Numbered from the stretch's first letter, positions 34,571 to 43,426 are shown. The stretch is DNA of 64,000 nt from Dehalococcoidia bacterium (GCA_016930935.1 JAFGFT010000026.1:1-64000); one strand, 5' to 3'. A program made the numbers and translations. The notes: generated by a model from the sequence alone, not told the origin.

Positions 34571-35422
34571 CTAGGAATAGTCGTAGAAGCCTCTGCCTGC
34601 CTTGCGTCCAAGCTGCCCTGCCGTCACCATCTTTTCAAGAAGGATGGGAGCCGCAAACTTCGGGTCTTTGAAAGACGCGTACATCCCATTTGAGATATTC
34701 AGCAACACGTCGAGTCCGATGAGGTCCGCCAACGTCAACGGGCCCATTGGATAGTTGAAGGACAGCACACAGCACGAGTCTATGTCTTCCTTCGATGCGA
34801 AGCCGCTCTCGAGCAGCCGGATGGCATCGATAAGGTACGGAATCAGCAGACGCGTGCTCAAGAAACCCGGCGCATCCTTCGCCACCCAGGTCTCCTTTCC
34901 AAGGGACACGGAGAACTGCCGCGCAGCCTCCAACGTCTGGAACGACGTCATGATGGTGCATACCAGTTCAACGCCCTTCATACGGGGCACGGGGTTGAAG
35001 AAATGGATGCCAACCACGCTCTCGGGACGCTTCGTCGCCATTGCGATGTCCAGCATGGACAGGGAAGAACTGTTACTGCCGAGGACAACACCCTCACCGC
35101 AGTACTCGTCAAGCTGCGCAAAGACCTTCTTCTTAGCCTCCAGGTCTTCGTAGATGGCCTCAACTACGAGGTCTACCTTTCCCATGTCCCGAAGGTCCGC
35201 ACTGGGCCGGATATGCGACAGGATGCCATCTCTTTCAGCGGCCTCAATCTTGCCCTTGTCCACCAGCTTTCCAAGGTCACCTGACATGTGCTCGATAGAC
35301 GTGGTGACAAACTCGCGGGTCGTGTCATTCAGAATAACGTCGTAGCCTGCCGCCGCCGACACTTGTGCGATACCTCGGCCCATTGCGCCGGCGCCAACAA
35401 TGCCAATTGTGCCCTTCTCCAT
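34571..35422 (-). CDS. 3-hydroxyacyl-CoA (3-hydroxybutyryl-CoA) dehydrogenase
   Basis: 283 aa, full single-function length. Features are GIVGAGAMGRGIAQ (NAD), catalytic VGIHFFNPVP, and NYPMGPLTLADLIGLDVLL in the C-terminal helical domain. It oxidises (S)-3-hydroxyacyl-CoA or acts in the reverse direction in butyrate-type pathways. AGGAGG lies five bases before ATG 35422. No thiolase or crotonase gene is adjacent. Confidence 0.93.
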   Translation of the reverse strand: MEKGTIGIVGAGAMGRGIAQVSAAAGYDVILNDTTREFVTTSIEHMSGDLGKLVDKGKIEAAERDGILSHIRPSADLRDMGKVDLVVEAIYEDLEAKKKVFAQLDEYCGEGVVLGSNSSSLSMLDIAMATKRPESVVGIHFFNPVPRMKGVELVCTIMTSFQTLEAARQFSVSLGKETWVAKDAPGFLSTRLLIPYLIDAIRLLESGFASKEDIDSCCVLSFNYPMGPLTLADLIGLDVLLNISNGMYASFKDPKFAAPILLEKMVTAGQLGRKAGRGFYDYS

Positions 35423-35605
35423 GTCTGCCTCCTATCTACGCACGGGTGACACTCACTTCATGTCTCCTGGTTGAAACCGGCCCGCAGCGTTGGGCGATTC
35501 TACCATTCCACACGCGTCATTGCCATTTGGAAGGCAGATGCCGCATCGCCGACTCAGTTGTGTCAAGTGAACCCGTCTTTCGGCATCACATACGGGCTGG
35601 GAACG

Positions 35606-35634
35606 TTGACGCCGTTGCTGCTCAACGGTACCAT
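35606..35634 (+). promoter_or_regulatory. Promoter of lysA, likely leaderless
   Basis: TTGACG (35606-35611), a 17-base spacer and TACCAT (35629-35634) are followed by six bases and the ATG at 35641. The predicted transcription start coincides with the start codon. There is no Shine-Dalgarno sequence. Confidence 0.65.
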
Positions 35635-35640
35635 CTATCC

Positions 35641-36972
35641 ATGATATCAAGCACACGACAAGCACCTCGGCTCATGCTGTTTCCAAAGGATTCCGGGATA
35701 AACGCAGCCGGCCATCTCACCATAGGTGGGTGCGACGCATTCGACCTCGCACGGGAGTATGGTACTCCGCTCTACGTCTATGATGAACAGTCACTGCGCT
35801 CTCAATGCAAGGAATTCAAACAACGATTTGGAGGCCGCTATCCCGATACGTCCGTGTGCTATGCGTCCAAGGCATTTCTCAACAAGGCCATGGCGCGGAT
35901 TATCAAGGAAGAGGGCCTCGGTCTTGACGTAGTATCGATAGGCGAATTCGCAATCGCGCACTCCGTAGGTTTTCCTTCAGAAAAGGTCTATTTCCACGGC
36001 AACAACAAGGGCCCTGAGGAACTTGCACAAGCGCTCGACTGGGGCATCGGCCGCGTGGTGGTGGACAGCATGTACGAGCTGACATTGCTCAACACGCTGG
36101 CAGCGGAACGCGGCATCCAGCAGGACATCCTGCTGCGGCTCACACCAAATGTAGACCCACACACACACGAATTCACCACCACCGGCGTGCTGGACAGCAA
36201 GTTCGGCATTCCACTGAGCACCGGACAGGCGGAAGAGGCGGTTGTCGAGGCTCTGAGACTACCCGCCCTCAACCTGCTGGGGCTTCATTTTCATCTTGGC
36301 TCACCCATTCCCGAGACAGCGCCATACGAGGCCGCGTTGCAGGTGGTACTGGAATTCGCGAAGAAGATGAAGCAGAAGTACGATTTCGACATGGTTGAGC
36401 TGAGCGTCGGCGGTGGCTTCCCCACACCGTACACCACGGAAGACCAATTCGCTCCAGTCGCAGTGTACGCGGATGCAATCATCTCGAAGATGACCAACAT
36501 CCTGATGAAATTGAGCCTTCTTCCCCCAAGGCTCACGATTGAACCAGGCCGCGCCATCGCCAACCCTGCCGGGGTCGCCCTCTACACTGTGGGCGCCCTC
36601 AAGGAGGTCCCGGGCGTCAGGAAGTTCGTATGTGTTGACGGCGGCATGTCAGACAACATCAGGACACCGCTCTACGGGGCGAAATACGAGGCCCTCATAG
36701 CCAACAGGGCAAAGGACCCGGACGTCCACACCGTGACCATAGCCGGAAAGCTATGCGAATCCGGTGATATACTTATAAGAGACATTCAGTTGCCGCGTGT
36801 TGCATCGGGTGATGTCATAGCAATTCCTGCATGTGGCGCGTACTGTATCCCCATGGCAAGCAACTACAATGCCATTCCGCGTCCGGCCATTGTTTTCGTC
36901 AATCACGGCAATGCGCGAGTCGTGCGGCGCCGGGAGACATACGAAGACCTGTACGGACATGACGCAGTCTGA
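35641..36972 (+). CDS. lysA: Diaminopimelate decarboxylase
   Basis: 443 aa from ATG 35641. The ORF-track extension to 35365 covers the promoter and runs over hbd. It is a fold-III PLP enzyme: the PLP Lys in CYASKAFLNKA, HGNNKGPEEL, LHFHLGSPI, IEPGRAIANPAG, CESGDIL and CGAYCIPMASNYN. It converts meso-diaminopimelate to lysine. It is first in lysA-holB-PSP1, followed by holB after 2 bases. Confidence 0.96.
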   Translation: MISSTRQAPRLMLFPKDSGINAAGHLTIGGCDAFDLAREYGTPLYVYDEQSLRSQCKEFKQRFGGRYPDTSVCYASKAFLNKAMARIIKEEGLGLDVVSIGEFAIAHSVGFPSEKVYFHGNNKGPEELAQALDWGIGRVVVDSMYELTLLNTLAAERGIQQDILLRLTPNVDPHTHEFTTTGVLDSKFGIPLSTGQAEEAVVEALRLPALNLLGLHFHLGSPIPETAPYEAALQVVLEFAKKMKQKYDFDMVELSVGGGFPTPYTTEDQFAPVAVYADAIISKMTNILMKLSLLPPRLTIEPGRAIANPAGVALYTVGALKEVPGVRKFVCVDGGMSDNIRTPLYGAKYEALIANRAKDPDVHTVTIAGKLCESGDILIRDIQLPRVASGDVIAIPACGAYCIPMASNYNAIPRPAIVFVNHGNARVVRRRETYEDLYGHDAV

Positions 36973-36974
36973 AA

Positions 36975-38066
36975 ATGTGGCGAACGCTCGGACAGCAGAG
37001 CAGCATTGAACAGTTCTCACGCGGTATCGCTGAGGACAACATTCATCATGCCTACCTCTTCGTAGGCCCCGCGCACACGGGCAAGAAGACGCTGGCCGTC
37101 GACCTCGCCTGTGCACTCAATTGCGACGGTGATGAGAAGCCCTGTGGAACGTGCAACACGTGTCACCGCATCCTCGAAGAGAAGCACGCGGATGTCATCA
37201 TCACAACCCCCGCCACACCCATCGACGACGAGTCGAACGGCCAGTCCGAAGACGGTCAACCGGGACGCTCCATCCGCCTGGGGCATATCCATAACCTTCA
37301 GCACACTTCCAGCCTGCCGCCATTCGAGGGCAGAAGGAAGATACTCATCATCGACAACGCGGACCGCATGACCGATGAGGCCGCCAACTGTCTGCTGAAG
37401 ACACTGGAAGAACCCCCCCCCTACATCACCTGGATACTCATCGCCGAGGATGAGGACAGGATTCTCGAGACTGTCACCTCCCGCTGTCAGCGCATCGACG
37501 TTCGGCCCCTGCCCTCGGGTGAGCTTGAGAGCCATCTCTGCGAAGCGCTGGGTGCGCCACCCGAGCAGGCGCACCTGCTCGCCTGCGTCTCCCAGGGACG
37601 CACCGGATGGGCAGTCTCCGCGCTGACCGATGAGTCCGTGCTGGCAGGCCGCTCGTCACGTATTGAGAGCATCATCCAGCTCATCCACATGGGCTACGCA
37701 GCAAGGTTCGACCTCTCACGAGAACTTGATGCCCAGTTCAAGAGAGACCGAGCCGGCGCTCTGGAGACTCTCGACGGGTGGAGTACATGGTGGAGAGACC
37801 TGCTGGTCACGAAGGGCGGTTGCGCCGAGAGTATTGTCAACGTAGACTATGTCAACGACCTCAACGAGCAGGCAGCGCGTCTTACGCTCGAACAGATACG
37901 CGACTCCATCAAGAAGCTCGATGAGGCAAGAGAGAATCTCGACCTCAACGTGATACCGCGTCTCGTGTTTGACTCACTCGTCTACTCGATTCCGCATATC
38001 GTGAGGCCGACTGGTGAATCCGGCACACCGGCAGGCGTGCTCCAGGATAAGAACGTGACTCAATGA
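36975..38066 (+). CDS. holB: DNA polymerase III, delta' subunit
   Basis: 363 aa. Clamp-loader AAA+ features are FVGPAHTGKKTLA, a zinc module (CGTCNTCHRIL), IIDNADRMTDEAANCLLKTLEEPP and SRC (TSRCQRIDV). The Walker A reads GKK rather than GK[ST], so ATP binding may be lost, as is normal for delta'. Its last four bases overlap the PSP1 gene (ATGA). The holB-PSP1/RicT pairing is common in Gram-positive and related bacteria. Confidence 0.9.
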   Translation: MWRTLGQQSSIEQFSRGIAEDNIHHAYLFVGPAHTGKKTLAVDLACALNCDGDEKPCGTCNTCHRILEEKHADVIITTPATPIDDESNGQSEDGQPGRSIRLGHIHNLQHTSSLPPFEGRRKILIIDNADRMTDEAANCLLKTLEEPPPYITWILIAEDEDRILETVTSRCQRIDVRPLPSGELESHLCEALGAPPEQAHLLACVSQGRTGWAVSALTDESVLAGRSSRIESIIQLIHMGYAARFDLSRELDAQFKRDRAGALETLDGWSTWWRDLLVTKGGCAESIVNVDYVNDLNEQAARLTLEQIRDSIKKLDEARENLDLNVIPRLVFDSLVYSIPHIVRPTGESGTPAGVLQDKNVTQ

Positions 38067-39475
38067 ACCAATATGATAGGTTTGAAGAAATACGGGAAGA
38101 ACCGCGTGAAGCAGACGTAGAGGACACCGCAGAAAAGTCCGAAGGACCGGAAGGTACTCCCGTTGATGAGGCTGCTCTCGATGCAGAGGACGTCGATGTG
38201 ACTGCCCCTGAGCAGCCACAGGACGACGAAGAGACAACACCTCCCGACCGTCCGGAAGACCTCTCATCTGCTGAAGACGAGGCAACCGCTGCAACCGAAG
38301 AACCGGCTGGTCGCCCTGAACCAGCAGGCGTGGTAGACGCATCACCTGAGCCAGATATCGCGGATTCCGCGTCCCCTGACGTTGAGACGGCTCCGCAGGA
38401 AGAACTGAATCTGGCCGAGGCGCCATTGGACACGTCTGATATGGACGCGGCCGAAGCGACGCCCCTCATCACTGATTCTTCCCGTCCGGAAACACAGGCC
38501 GATACTGAGCCTCTGACCGACGCGATGCCCGCCATTCCTGCAGAAGACACCGAGGAAGTGGAGCACTTCACGACTGAGATTTCCCGGACGGAAACACAGG
38601 CCGATACTGAGCCTCTGACCGACGCGCTGCCCGCCATTCCTGCAGAAGGCACCGAGGAAGTGGAGCCCTTCACGACTGAGATTTCCCGGCAGGAGGCCCA
38701 GGCAGATAATGAATACGCTGCCGACACTCCGGTGGAAGACTCTGTGCAGGGAGCAGGGCAGGAAGTCGCCCAGGGCGGCGACGAGCAAGGTCCCAACCAC
38801 GATGTTGTGGCACAGTCTCAGCCATCTCAAGAGGGACAGGAACAGGCGTCTGGGAGAGAGGAAGGCGAAGCCGCCCACCCACGAGTGGTCATCAGTGCGG
38901 GAACCGATGAGCAATCCCTGGAGGCTCTCAGGCTCTGCAGGGAGAAGGTGAATCAACTCCACCTCAAGATGCATCCCCTTGCCGCACGCTACGACAATGA
39001 CAAGCACGTCATCATCTTCTTCAGAGCAGATGACAAGGTTGACTTCCGAAAACTTGTCCGCGAACTCAGCCGTATACTGCGGGCACGCATCGAGATGCGC
39101 CAGTTGGGCCCACGAGAACAGGGCAAGCTCTGTGGACTGATAGGAAAGTGCGGATATTCCCTCTGTTGTCAGACATTCCTGGGACAGTTCGCTCAGTCAT
39201 CCATCAAGATGGCCAAAGCCCAGGACCTCGCGCTCAATCCTCTGAAGATATCCGGTGTGTGCGGACGCTTGATGTGTTGCCTCAATTTCGAGCAGGAACA
39301 CTACGCAGAGGTCAGGTCACGGATGCCCAAGGTGAACAGGCAGGTAGAGACAGAATTCGGGCCGGGCAGGGTCGCCTCCCTGAACGTGCTGCGTGAAACA
39401 GTCACGGTTCAGTTCGAAACGACGTTCAAAGAGATTCCTCTGGAACAAGTCCGGCTATCTGAAACCCAGGGATGA
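38063..39475 (+). CDS. ricT: PSP1-domain protein (RicT/YaaT-like) with long acidic N-terminal extension
   Basis: 470 aa. The C-terminal ~190 residues are the PSP1 core (IIFFRADDKVDFRKLVREL, CGLIGKCGYSLCCQTFL, ISGVCGRLMCCLNFEQ) with Cys clusters that bind Fe-S in RicT. The first ~280 residues are acidic, Pro/Thr/Glu-rich and probably disordered, with a 34-residue tandem repeat. RicT family proteins act with RicA/RicF in RNA processing. The extension is unusual, as the family is normally ~270 aa. It overlaps holB by 4 bases and the convergent HNH gene by 50. Confidence 0.85.
   Translation: MNQYDRFEEIREEPREADVEDTAEKSEGPEGTPVDEAALDAEDVDVTAPEQPQDDEETTPPDRPEDLSSAEDEATAATEEPAGRPEPAGVVDASPEPDIADSASPDVETAPQEELNLAEAPLDTSDMDAAEATPLITDSSRPETQADTEPLTDAMPAIPAEDTEEVEHFTTEISRTETQADTEPLTDALPAIPAEGTEEVEPFTTEISRQEAQADNEYAADTPVEDSVQGAGQEVAQGGDEQGPNHDVVAQSQPSQEGQEQASGREEGEAAHPRVVISAGTDEQSLEALRLCREKVNQLHLKMHPLAARYDNDKHVIIFFRADDKVDFRKLVRELSRILRARIEMRQLGPREQGKLCGLIGKCGYSLCCQTFLGQFAQSSIKMAKAQDLALNPLKISGVCGRLMCCLNFEQEHYAEVRSRMPKVNRQVETEFGPGRVASLNVLRETVTVQFETTFKEIPLEQVRLSETQG
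38480..38707 (+). repeat. 102-bp in-frame tandem repeat in the PSP1 gene
   Basis: Two consecutive 102-bp units (38480-38581, 38582-38683) and the start of a third are nearly identical in DNA. Each encodes SR-ETQADTEPLTDA and then PAIPAE with a TTEI end. The high DNA identity implies recent slippage or duplication. Confidence 0.85.
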
Positions 39476-39986
39476 TGCGCAACTGCTGGGGCAGATACTT
39501 CTGCCACTCCTCGTGCGCGTAGAAGTAGTGGTCGGGAACGTGGTAGCCGTAGCCGCGGGGAGTCCTGATGGCGCTCAACAGCTTCATACCAGCTTCCTCA
39601 GGGGTGCGCCCACCCTTCTTCCTATTGCAGTTCTTGCACGCACTGACCACATTCAGCCAGTGATGCCCACCACCCTGACTCCGGGGCACCACATGATCGA
39701 GGGTCAGGTCTTTGGTGTGTCTACCACAATACTGACAGGTGAAACCGTCACGAGCGAACACCTCCAGCCTTGTGAGTCGCCGTTCGTGGCACGGACGCCT
39801 CACACCCAGCGTCAAACGAATGACTGATGGTATGGCGTACGACGCGGACACGGTGTGTATCTCCCCCCTGCTATCCTCCACAAGTTCTGCCTTGCCACCC
39901 AGCACGAGTATGATGGCGCGGCGGGTGCGACACACATCGTGGGGCTCATAGCCCTGGTTCAAGACTAGCACCGGCGCGTTTACCAT
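39426..39986 (-). CDS. HNH endonuclease
   Basis: 186 aa. The HNH core is CQYCGRHTKDLTLDHVVPRS, followed by NVVSACKNCNRKKGGRTPEEA. The two CxxC pairs bind zinc and the His (DHV) is catalytic. The N-terminus (LVLNQGYEPHDVCRTRRAI) is typical of a widespread chromosomal HNH family of unknown role. It is convergent and overlaps the 3' end of the PSP1 gene by 50 bases. ATG 39986 has a good promoter but no Shine-Dalgarno sequence. Confidence 0.88.
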   Translation of the reverse strand: MVNAPVLVLNQGYEPHDVCRTRRAIILVLGGKAELVEDSRGEIHTVSASYAIPSVIRLTLGVRRPCHERRLTRLEVFARDGFTCQYCGRHTKDLTLDHVVPRSQGGGHHWLNVVSACKNCNRKKGGRTPEEAGMKLLSAIRTPRGYGYHVPDHYFYAHEEWQKYLPQQLRIIPGFQIAGLVPEESL

Positions 39987-40003
39987 GCGCGAACTCTGGC
40001 GGT

Positions 40004-40032
40004 ATTCTAGCAGCAGCCATACGGGGTCGCAA
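40004..40032 (-). promoter_or_regulatory. Promoter of the HNH gene
   Basis: On the minus strand TTGCGA, a 17-base spacer and TAGAAT end 17 bases before ATG 39986, so the leader would be about 10 bases. Confidence 0.6.
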
Positions 40033-40067
40033 CAGATGCTCCCGCACGACTGCTGCCATTTTTCTGA

Positions 40068-40868
40068 CTACACCACGCTGGTGCGGAAATACGTCATCCC
40101 GCCACTCGCAACGACCGTCTGCCCGGTTACATAGCTGGATGCATCAGATGCGAGGAAGACTGCAAGCCTGCCAATCTCATCTGGGTCGCCCCATCGCCGC
40201 AGCGGAATGATGCGGTTCTGAGCCTCAAGCAGGTCTTCCTTCCCCTTGTAGAGAGACATTGGAATCGGTGTCTTCACATGTCCGGGAGCGATGGCATTCA
40301 CACGGATGCCATTCTGGCCATACTCCCACGCCAGTGTCTGAGTGATGCTCACGACACCCGCCTTTGCGGCGGCGTATACCACGGAGGTCTCGTAGGGCAC
40401 CATTGCGGCCAGAGAGGCGATGTTGACGATACTGCCCTTTCGCCCATTGTCCACGGCATACTGAATGAAAGCCTTGCAGCACAGAAACTGCGATGTCAGA
40501 TTCAGCCTCATGAGGAATTCCCAACCCTCAAGGTCAAGCTCAAGGGCGCGGACTCTCTTCGGCTTCGGTCCAAGACCACCAACATTGTTCACGAGGATGT
40601 CGACTCCCTCGAACGTACCCAGGGCCGACTTCAGAATCACGTCTGCGGCGTCAGCTTTCGTGACATCCGCCTCAATAACCAGGGCCTTGCGACCCACCTC
40701 TCGAACCATGACCGCAGTCTCTTGAGCGCCAGTGGTGTTCATGTCCACTGCCACCACGTCCGCCCCCACCTTCGCCATTTCAACACAAATGCCCCTCCCG
40801 ATGCCCGACCCTGCACCCGTGACAATCGCAGTCTTTCCATCAAGTCCGTATGCCGTTGCTTCCATCAT
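40068..40868 (-). CDS. Short-chain dehydrogenase/reductase (tandem copy A)
   Basis: 266 aa from ATG 40868, with GGAGG eight bases upstream. The ORF-track start 41021 is too long. TGAGSGIGRG, NNVGGLG, SIVNIASLAA, and the Tyr/Lys of VYAAAKAGVV are present. It ends with SYVTGQTVVASGG. It is very similar to copy B at 41057..41857. The substrate is unknown. Confidence 0.9.
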   Translation of the reverse strand: MMEATAYGLDGKTAIVTGAGSGIGRGICVEMAKVGADVVAVDMNTTGAQETAVMVREVGRKALVIEADVTKADAADVILKSALGTFEGVDILVNNVGGLGPKPKRVRALELDLEGWEFLMRLNLTSQFLCCKAFIQYAVDNGRKGSIVNIASLAAMVPYETSVVYAAAKAGVVSITQTLAWEYGQNGIRVNAIAPGHVKTPIPMSLYKGKEDLLEAQNRIIPLRRWGDPDEIGRLAVFLASDASSYVTGQTVVASGGMTYFRTSVV

Positions 40869-40995
40869 GCCTGTAACCTCCGCTGTGTCTAGCTTGCAGG
40901 CAGCAGGAAACGTATGTTCCCATGCGCCACACGATTGTGCAGTATGGCATACCGTTTCCCTGATGGTAAGACCCCCCATTCCCGGGCCGGATACA

Positions 40996-41029
40996 CATGA
41001 GGGACGGAGGAGAACCCCCATCCCTCATG
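40996..41029 (-). terminator. Hairpin after SDR copy B
   Basis: Stem CATGAGGGA / TCCCTCATG with a 16-base loop lies between the two SDR genes. It may end or attenuate transcription of copy B before copy A. Confidence 0.5.
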
Positions 41030-41056
41030 CTGAAAGACACTCCCGTGCTCAAGATA

Positions 41057-41857
41057 CTACGGCAGTTTTGTTAGAAACTGGGTCAATCCGCCGCTCGCAA
41101 CCACTGTCTCCCCTGTAATGTAGCTCGACGCATCCGATGCAAGGAAGACCGCAAGCCTTCCCAACTCCTCCGGTTCTCCCCATCGGCCGAGAGGACTCAC
41201 ACGATTCTGCGCTGCCTTCACCGCATCACGCCCCTTGTAGCGGGCCTCAACCAACGGTGTGCGAACAGGTCCGGGAGCGATACAGTTGGCCCGGATGCCA
41301 CTCATACCGTATTCGCTCGCTATCGTCTTCGTGATGCTGACAACTCCCGCCTTCGCAGCACCATAGGCTATTGAGGCCTCATAGGGCACCAGCGCTGCAA
41401 GCGATGCGATATTGACGATGGAGCCTTTTCTTTCGTTCTTCAGAAGATAGCGCACAACCTCTCTGCAGCAAAGAAACTGCGAAGTCAGATTGACCTTGAG
41501 AAGAGTCTCCCAGAACGAGAGACTCATGTCTGCCAGGGTTGTCTTCTCTCCATCAGGGCCAAGACTGCCGACGTTATTCACCAGGACATCCACGGCACCA
41601 TACTCCGCAAGTGCCGCTGCCATCATCCGAGCAACACTGCCCTCACTCGTCACATCAGTCTCCACGACGAGAGCCTTGCCTTCCATCGCGCGCACCTCAA
41701 CTGCCGTCTCCTCCCCCAACTCCGCTTTCAATTCCGCAATCACTATATTGGCTCCGGCATTCGCCATTTCCAGTGCAATGCCCCTGCCGATGCCCGAACC
41801 CGAACCCGTCACAATGGCGGTCTTGCCATCCAGACTGTACGCCGAATCATCTCGCAT
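41057..41857 (-). CDS. Short-chain dehydrogenase/reductase (tandem copy B)
   Basis: 266 aa, the same length as copy A. GAGGAGG lies seven bases before ATG 41857. It has TGSGSGIGRG, NNVGSLG, SIVNIASLAALVPYEAS and IAYGAAKAGVV. Shared blocks with copy A show a local gene duplication. The two may differ in substrate, as residues around GEKTTLADMS diverge. Confidence 0.9.
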   Translation of the reverse strand: MRDDSAYSLDGKTAIVTGSGSGIGRGIALEMANAGANIVIAELKAELGEETAVEVRAMEGKALVVETDVTSEGSVARMMAAALAEYGAVDVLVNNVGSLGPDGEKTTLADMSLSFWETLLKVNLTSQFLCCREVVRYLLKNERKGSIVNIASLAALVPYEASIAYGAAKAGVVSITKTIASEYGMSGIRANCIAPGPVRTPLVEARYKGRDAVKAAQNRVSPLGRWGEPEELGRLAVFLASDASSYITGETVVASGGLTQFLTKLP

Positions 41858-42026
41858 GGTGATTCCTCCTCAAAGACTATTTGTAAGAACAAGCATCCTC
41901 TGCCCGCTGCCACGGCATTTCAATATACAGAAAGAGACCATAGAACGCACAGTCGCACACGGCCATTCCACCATACTGCAACCCGAAGGTTCATATACGG
42001 GACTGCACGTCAACATCGTCAACATG

Positions 42027-42032
42027 TATAAT
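42027..42032 (+). promoter_or_regulatory. -10 box of dedA, likely leaderless
   Basis: A consensus TATAAT ends eight bases before the GTG start at 42041. The -35 region (CTGCAC, 18-base spacer) is weak, and there is no Shine-Dalgarno sequence. Confidence 0.5.
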
Positions 42033-42040
42033 CTCGCGCA

Positions 42041-42769
42041 GTGGCTCAAACCGTCTGGCAGGTTCTTGACTCCGTTGCCGCCGGAGGGGCGTTGTGGCTC
42101 TCGGTCGTGTTCGTTCTTGCAGTCCTGGGGGAGATAGGACTGCCCTTCACCTGCATCATCATTGAGACGCTGTTCATCTTCACGGGATTCGAGCTCATCC
42201 ATGGTGCTTCTCTCGTTGCCGCACTTCCTTTGCTTGCCACTGCAGGCGCAGGCCGACTCCTGGGCTCGACCTTCTTCTATCGTTTCTCGGGAGGATTCGG
42301 TACCAGCATCATAGGCAGGTTCGGTCCACGCATCGGAGTCACTCCCAAGAGCGTTGCCATGCTCACGGACCGCCTGGCCCGCCTTCTACTACCCACTATC
42401 GTCATTGTACGATTCATTCCCGGGTTCACCATTCTGCCCTCATTCATCTGTGGGGCAACGGCGGTCGGCAGGCGGAAGTTTGCGACAGCAATCCTTGCTC
42501 ACATAGCTATCTGGGAGGCTGCCTTCATCATGGCCGGCACGCTTGGCGCTCTGGCGTCTCGTTCCCTGGACCCGTCCACATATCCTCTGACACTCGCCAT
42601 CATCATAGCGATTGTCCTCACGATAGCTACGGCAAACGGCTATGTCATCCTGCACAGGCTACACCGACTGGAAGGCTCTGAAGGTGCTGACTACAAGACG
42701 GGAATCAGTCCTGACCCGTCAATGGAAGGTCGAAGAAGAGTCTCCGCAACAAAACCACATGCATCCTGA
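42041..42769 (+). CDS. DedA/VTT-family membrane protein
   Basis: 242 aa with about five hydrophobic helices. The SNARE-associated/VTT domain is visible (LGEIGLPFTCIIIETLFIFTG, then RFIPGFTILPSFICG, with the conserved R-x-x-P-G). DedA proteins move undecaprenyl phosphate or other lipids across the membrane. The tail overlaps the convergent PlsY-like gene by 65 bases. GTG start 42041. Confidence 0.85.
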   Translation: MAQTVWQVLDSVAAGGALWLSVVFVLAVLGEIGLPFTCIIIETLFIFTGFELIHGASLVAALPLLATAGAGRLLGSTFFYRFSGGFGTSIIGRFGPRIGVTPKSVAMLTDRLARLLLPTIVIVRFIPGFTILPSFICGATAVGRRKFATAILAHIAIWEAAFIMAGTLGALASRSLDPSTYPLTLAIIIAIVLTIATANGYVILHRLHRLEGSEGADYKTGISPDPSMEGRRRVSATKPHAS

Positions 42770-43391
42770 CCCCGACAGTCAGGTCCACCATCAACCCCGC
42801 CGTCAGTCGTCTCACCACAATTACGCAGAGCACGAGCGCGAGGCCCAGGGACAGGCCAACCGGCTGTCCGGATAAGAAGGACAGCACGACTGCGGCGGTG
42901 AAGCCAAGAAGCATTCCGAGGGGAAACACAAGAGACAGAGGATGTCCCACGCCGTTCATTCCACCCCCCTGCAGAAAGACCATGAGGATGACGGCTCCTA
43001 TGCCCAGGATGAAGAAAATCAAGCTGAACATCGGCAGGTTTGCCCCATGCAGCGAGAGGAGCGTGACAACAACGCCCATACCGGTAACATTGCCCTTTCC
43101 CCCGTGACCTCTCAAAGGTGGCCAGACCTGCCCTGCGACAGCCGCAACTCCTGAGAGCGCCACAACGCCCACAGAAAGTGAAAACCCGAATCCCACCAGC
43201 ACAGGAAAGACGCCCTTGGCGAAGTCAACCAGGATGACAGTCACCGCCTCAAGCTTTCCCACCTCACGCCAGAGAGTACTGTTGAGCCGGGTAGACTCAG
43301 AAGGGTCGATGTCGTGCGCAACGGCAAGAGCCACGCCGAACGGCAAAGCTCCAAGGAGGTATCCGCCAACCATCAGTGCAACTGCACCCAT
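42705..43391 (-). CDS. PlsY-like glycerol-3-phosphate acyltransferase, divergent
   Basis: 228 aa with six to seven hydrophobic helices. YLLGALPFGVALA, VDFAKGVFPVL and GHGGKGNVTGMGV follow PlsY. The first catalytic motif (normally GSGN-GATN) is replaced by a STRLNST segment, and the C-terminal HxxN region is absent, so it may not be an active acyltransferase. It is last in the replication operon, 35 bases after the loader gene. Confidence 0.65.
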   Translation of the reverse strand: MGAVALMVGGYLLGALPFGVALAVAHDIDPSESTRLNSTLWREVGKLEAVTVILVDFAKGVFPVLVGFGFSLSVGVVALSGVAAVAGQVWPPLRGHGGKGNVTGMGVVVTLLSLHGANLPMFSLIFFILGIGAVILMVFLQGGGMNGVGHPLSLVFPLGMLLGFTAAVVLSFLSGQPVGLSLGLALVLCVIVVRRLTAGLMVDLTVGVRMHVVLLRRLFFDLPLTGQD

Positions 43392-43426
43392 TCCGACCGA
43401 CTCGCAATGACGCCACTACTGACCAC

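Noticed and set aside
38480-38707. Possible CRISPR-like array
   Set aside because: Units are contiguous 102-bp in-frame copies with no unique spacers. It is a coding tandem repeat.
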